A stretch of 32,851 nt of DNA from a virus, in the IMG/VR virus record IMGVR_UViG_3300040801_001951, positions 1-32,851 of that record. One strand, written 5' to 3'. A program made the position numbers and the translations under genes. Of the stretch, positions 31,798 to 32,851 are shown piece after piece; the stretch's first letter is position 1, and every line of letters starts with the position of its first letter. The notes beneath the pieces are model-generated. The model saw only the letters and a program-made list of their open reading frames with translations, made no database searches and was not told the origin of the DNA.

Positions 31798-32592
31798 TTA
31801 AATTAATTCAAGTAATTGCTTTTCTAATTCTTTAAAAACTTTAATACTCTTAGCAGTTGATGGTAACTGAATATCTAAAGAGTTAATCTCTATTAAATTT
31901 TTACATCTATCTATAACTATTTTTTTTCTTTTATGAGCTAATTTTTGAGCTTCACTATTTTTCTTTCTAGCATTAGGATCTTTAAAATATTCTTTCAATC
32001 GTTTACTATTTGCTTTTCTATTCTCTGGTTTTCTTCTAGTCTCATGCGTTTTAGCTATAGTATCTGCATATTCTTCGGGAAATTCTTTCATGTAATCTAG
32101 TTGAGCTTTTCTATATTTATTTCTTACTTCAGGTAGTTGTTTAATTTTTGTTGCATTTTTTTGATAAGACTTATGTTCTATTGGGTGAGTTAAAACATAA
32201 TTTTTAATTGAATCACTTAATTTTTTTAATGATTCCTCAGCACAATTTCTTGGACCGCCACCATCAGTTAGATTAGTTAGTATTCCAGTTTTTAAATCAA
32301 TCCTACCATAATATAATATTAAAAATTTTTCAACTTCCAATGCAATTTCATCTGTTTTATAAAATCCATAAATTTTATAGTTTAATCTTTTGTTAGATTT
32401 TATAATCCCTCTGATTATACTCAATTTTAAATTTTTATTATCTGTGTTAATAGCTTCAGCTAAATGAAGTTGAAATCTATAATCTTGACCTTTACCTATA
32501 TAAAATGGTTTGCCTGATGGTGATATTATACCATATACATAATGTTTATATTCATTTTTTCTTATTAATGATTTAGCTTCACTTATTTTCAT
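31798..32592 (-). CDS. GIY-YIG homing endonuclease (free-standing)
   Basis: A 264-residue protein. Residues about 17-35 (YVYGIISPSGKPFYIGKGQD) hold a variant GIY-YIG motif (VYG then FYIGKG), the LEM-3-like form, followed by the Arg (DYRFQLHL) expected in the catalytic helix. Residues 110-215 contain basic segments with a recurring N-x-x-x-x-x-E/K pattern (TRRKPENRKANSKRLKEYF; DPNARKKNSEAQKLAH), like the DNA-binding NUMOD-type minor-groove modules of phage homing endonucleases. Such enzymes cut at one locus to copy their own gene between phages. It sits between structural genes rather than inside an intron, like T4 seg genes. The ATG at 32592 lies just after the upstream terminator tract, with only GAGAGGG as a possible ribosome binding site. 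Confidence 0.85.
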   Translation of the reverse strand: MKISEAKSLIRKNEYKHYVYGIISPSGKPFYIGKGQDYRFQLHLAEAINTDNKNLKLSIIRGIIKSNKRLNYKIYGFYKTDEIALEVEKFLILYYGRIDLKTGILTNLTDGGGPRNCAEESLKKLSDSIKNYVLTHPIEHKSYQKNATKIKQLPEVRNKYRKAQLDYMKEFPEEYADTIAKTHETRRKPENRKANSKRLKEYFKDPNARKKNSEAQKLAHKRKKIVIDRCKNLIEINSLDIQLPSTAKSIKVFKELEKQLLELI

Positions 32593-32593
32593 G

Positions 32594-32612
32594 ACGGAAA
32601 AAACCCTCTCAC
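32594..32612. repeat. 19-bp direct repeat flanking the GIY-YIG gene, right copy
   Basis: Identical to 31751-31769. The pair brackets the homing endonuclease gene, as expected if the terminator was duplicated when the gene arrived. Confidence 0.85.
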
Positions 32613-32619
32613 TAATTAA

Positions 32620-32637
32620 TATTTATAATATGTTCTT
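32620..32637 (-). promoter_or_regulatory. Late promoter motif inside the terminator loop, for the GIY-YIG gene
   Basis: Minus strand reads AGAACA-TAT-TATAAATA, identical over 17 bases to the copy at 7377-7396 and a perfect T4 late core. It precedes the GIY-YIG start by about 30 bp. Confidence 0.7.
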
Positions 32638-32683
32638 AGTGAGAGGGAAATTTTCTAAACAACTATTTTATAATCCCTAAGGA

Positions 32684-32851
32684 TTAATCCATAGTAATAT
32701 CTAATGCACCGTCTGCGAAGGAAGGTGTATCATTCTGACCTATATTTCTAGCATTGTCAAGTGCTCCGTAGAACAACATGTTACCAGCTGTTGATGCATC
32801 CCACATTGCGAAATGTGTTACAGTTCCCCATGCAGCAGTAGCCTGTGGAAA
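32684..32851 (-). CDS. C-terminal end of a phage structural protein (cut by window edge)
   Basis: The last 55 codons of a minus-strand gene ending with TAA at 32684-32686. The residues AAWGTVTHFAMWDASTAGNM, then LFYGALDNARNI and DGALDITMD, match the W-G-T-V-T-H-x-x-x-[WF]-D-A pattern that closes many small phage tail or fibre-associated proteins. It is followed by the terminator at 32594-32647. The start and length are outside the window. Confidence 0.8.
   Translation of the reverse strand, partial: FPQATAAWGTVTHFAMWDASTAGNMLFYGALDNARNIGQNDTPSFADGALDITMD

Larger units (their letters stand above)
32594..32647 (-). terminator. Terminator of the preceding gene with a promoter in its loop
   Basis: Twelve-bp stem (32604-32615 with 32636-32647, CCCTCTCACTAA/TTAGTGAGAGGG). 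On the minus strand it is followed by TTTTTTCCGTC and then the GIY-YIG start codon. The 20-nt loop (32616-32635) carries the late promoter described separately. Transcripts from upstream would fold and terminate; those started in the loop would contain only half of the stem and escape. Confidence 0.8.

Noticed and set aside
1-32851. Alternative genetic code, because every stop codon is TAA
   Set aside because: All genes read through at normal full length with the standard code, and TAA preference is expected at this base composition.

Overview
This is an AT-rich stretch of a large tailed double-stranded DNA phage, most likely a contractile-tailed (myovirus-type) phage with a big genome. Tail sheath and tail tube genes lie next to each other, and over half of the window encodes very long fibre proteins. 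Nearly every gene is on the minus strand. The complete genes begin with good ribosome binding sites, with one or two exceptions, and all visible stop codons are TAA. The host cannot be read from this sequence.

Layout in minus-strand transcription order (right to left): the C-terminal end of a structural protein (32684-32851); a free-standing GIY-YIG homing endonuclease gene (31798-32592); two related tail-fibre proteins (29934-31667 and 26566-29763); a small fibre paralogue (26080-26436); three giant proteins built from a roughly 22-residue repeat (20737-26037, 13233-20699, 7406-13195), two of them with inserted galactose-binding-like modules and the last with a baseplate-like N-terminal region; a structural protein with a C-terminal zinc ribbon (6522-7316); then, after the plus-strand cassette, a virion-type protein (3677-4354), the tail sheath (1566-3557), a small basic protein (1230-1427), the tail tube (308-1039) and the start of an acidic protein (1-285).

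The exceptional part is 4492-6458. A single plus-strand gene (4771-5838) encodes a 355-residue protein with an IS110/Nop-like core and no nuclease domain. It is flanked on both sides by arrays in which two different 9-nt repeats (AGAAACCCA and AGTTTACCA) alternate with 9-nt unique spacers, giving a 36-nt period. This matches the recently described TIGR-Tas RNA-guided systems (36-nt tigRNAs carrying two spacers, bound by a Nop-domain Tas protein). The arrays hold 7 and 16 units, so 23 guides and 46 spacers. Because the protein lacks HNH and RuvC domains, it is probably an RNA-guided DNA-binding protein that does not cut.

Regulation is unusually legible. Nine minus-strand intergenic regions carry AGAACA-N3-TATAAA-like motifs, an extended form of the T4 late promoter TATAAATA. 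Seven strong hairpin terminators end in a T-rich stretch followed by TTCCG. Many genes therefore form their own transcription units. The TIGR cassette runs against this traffic and has a different, AT-rich promoter region.
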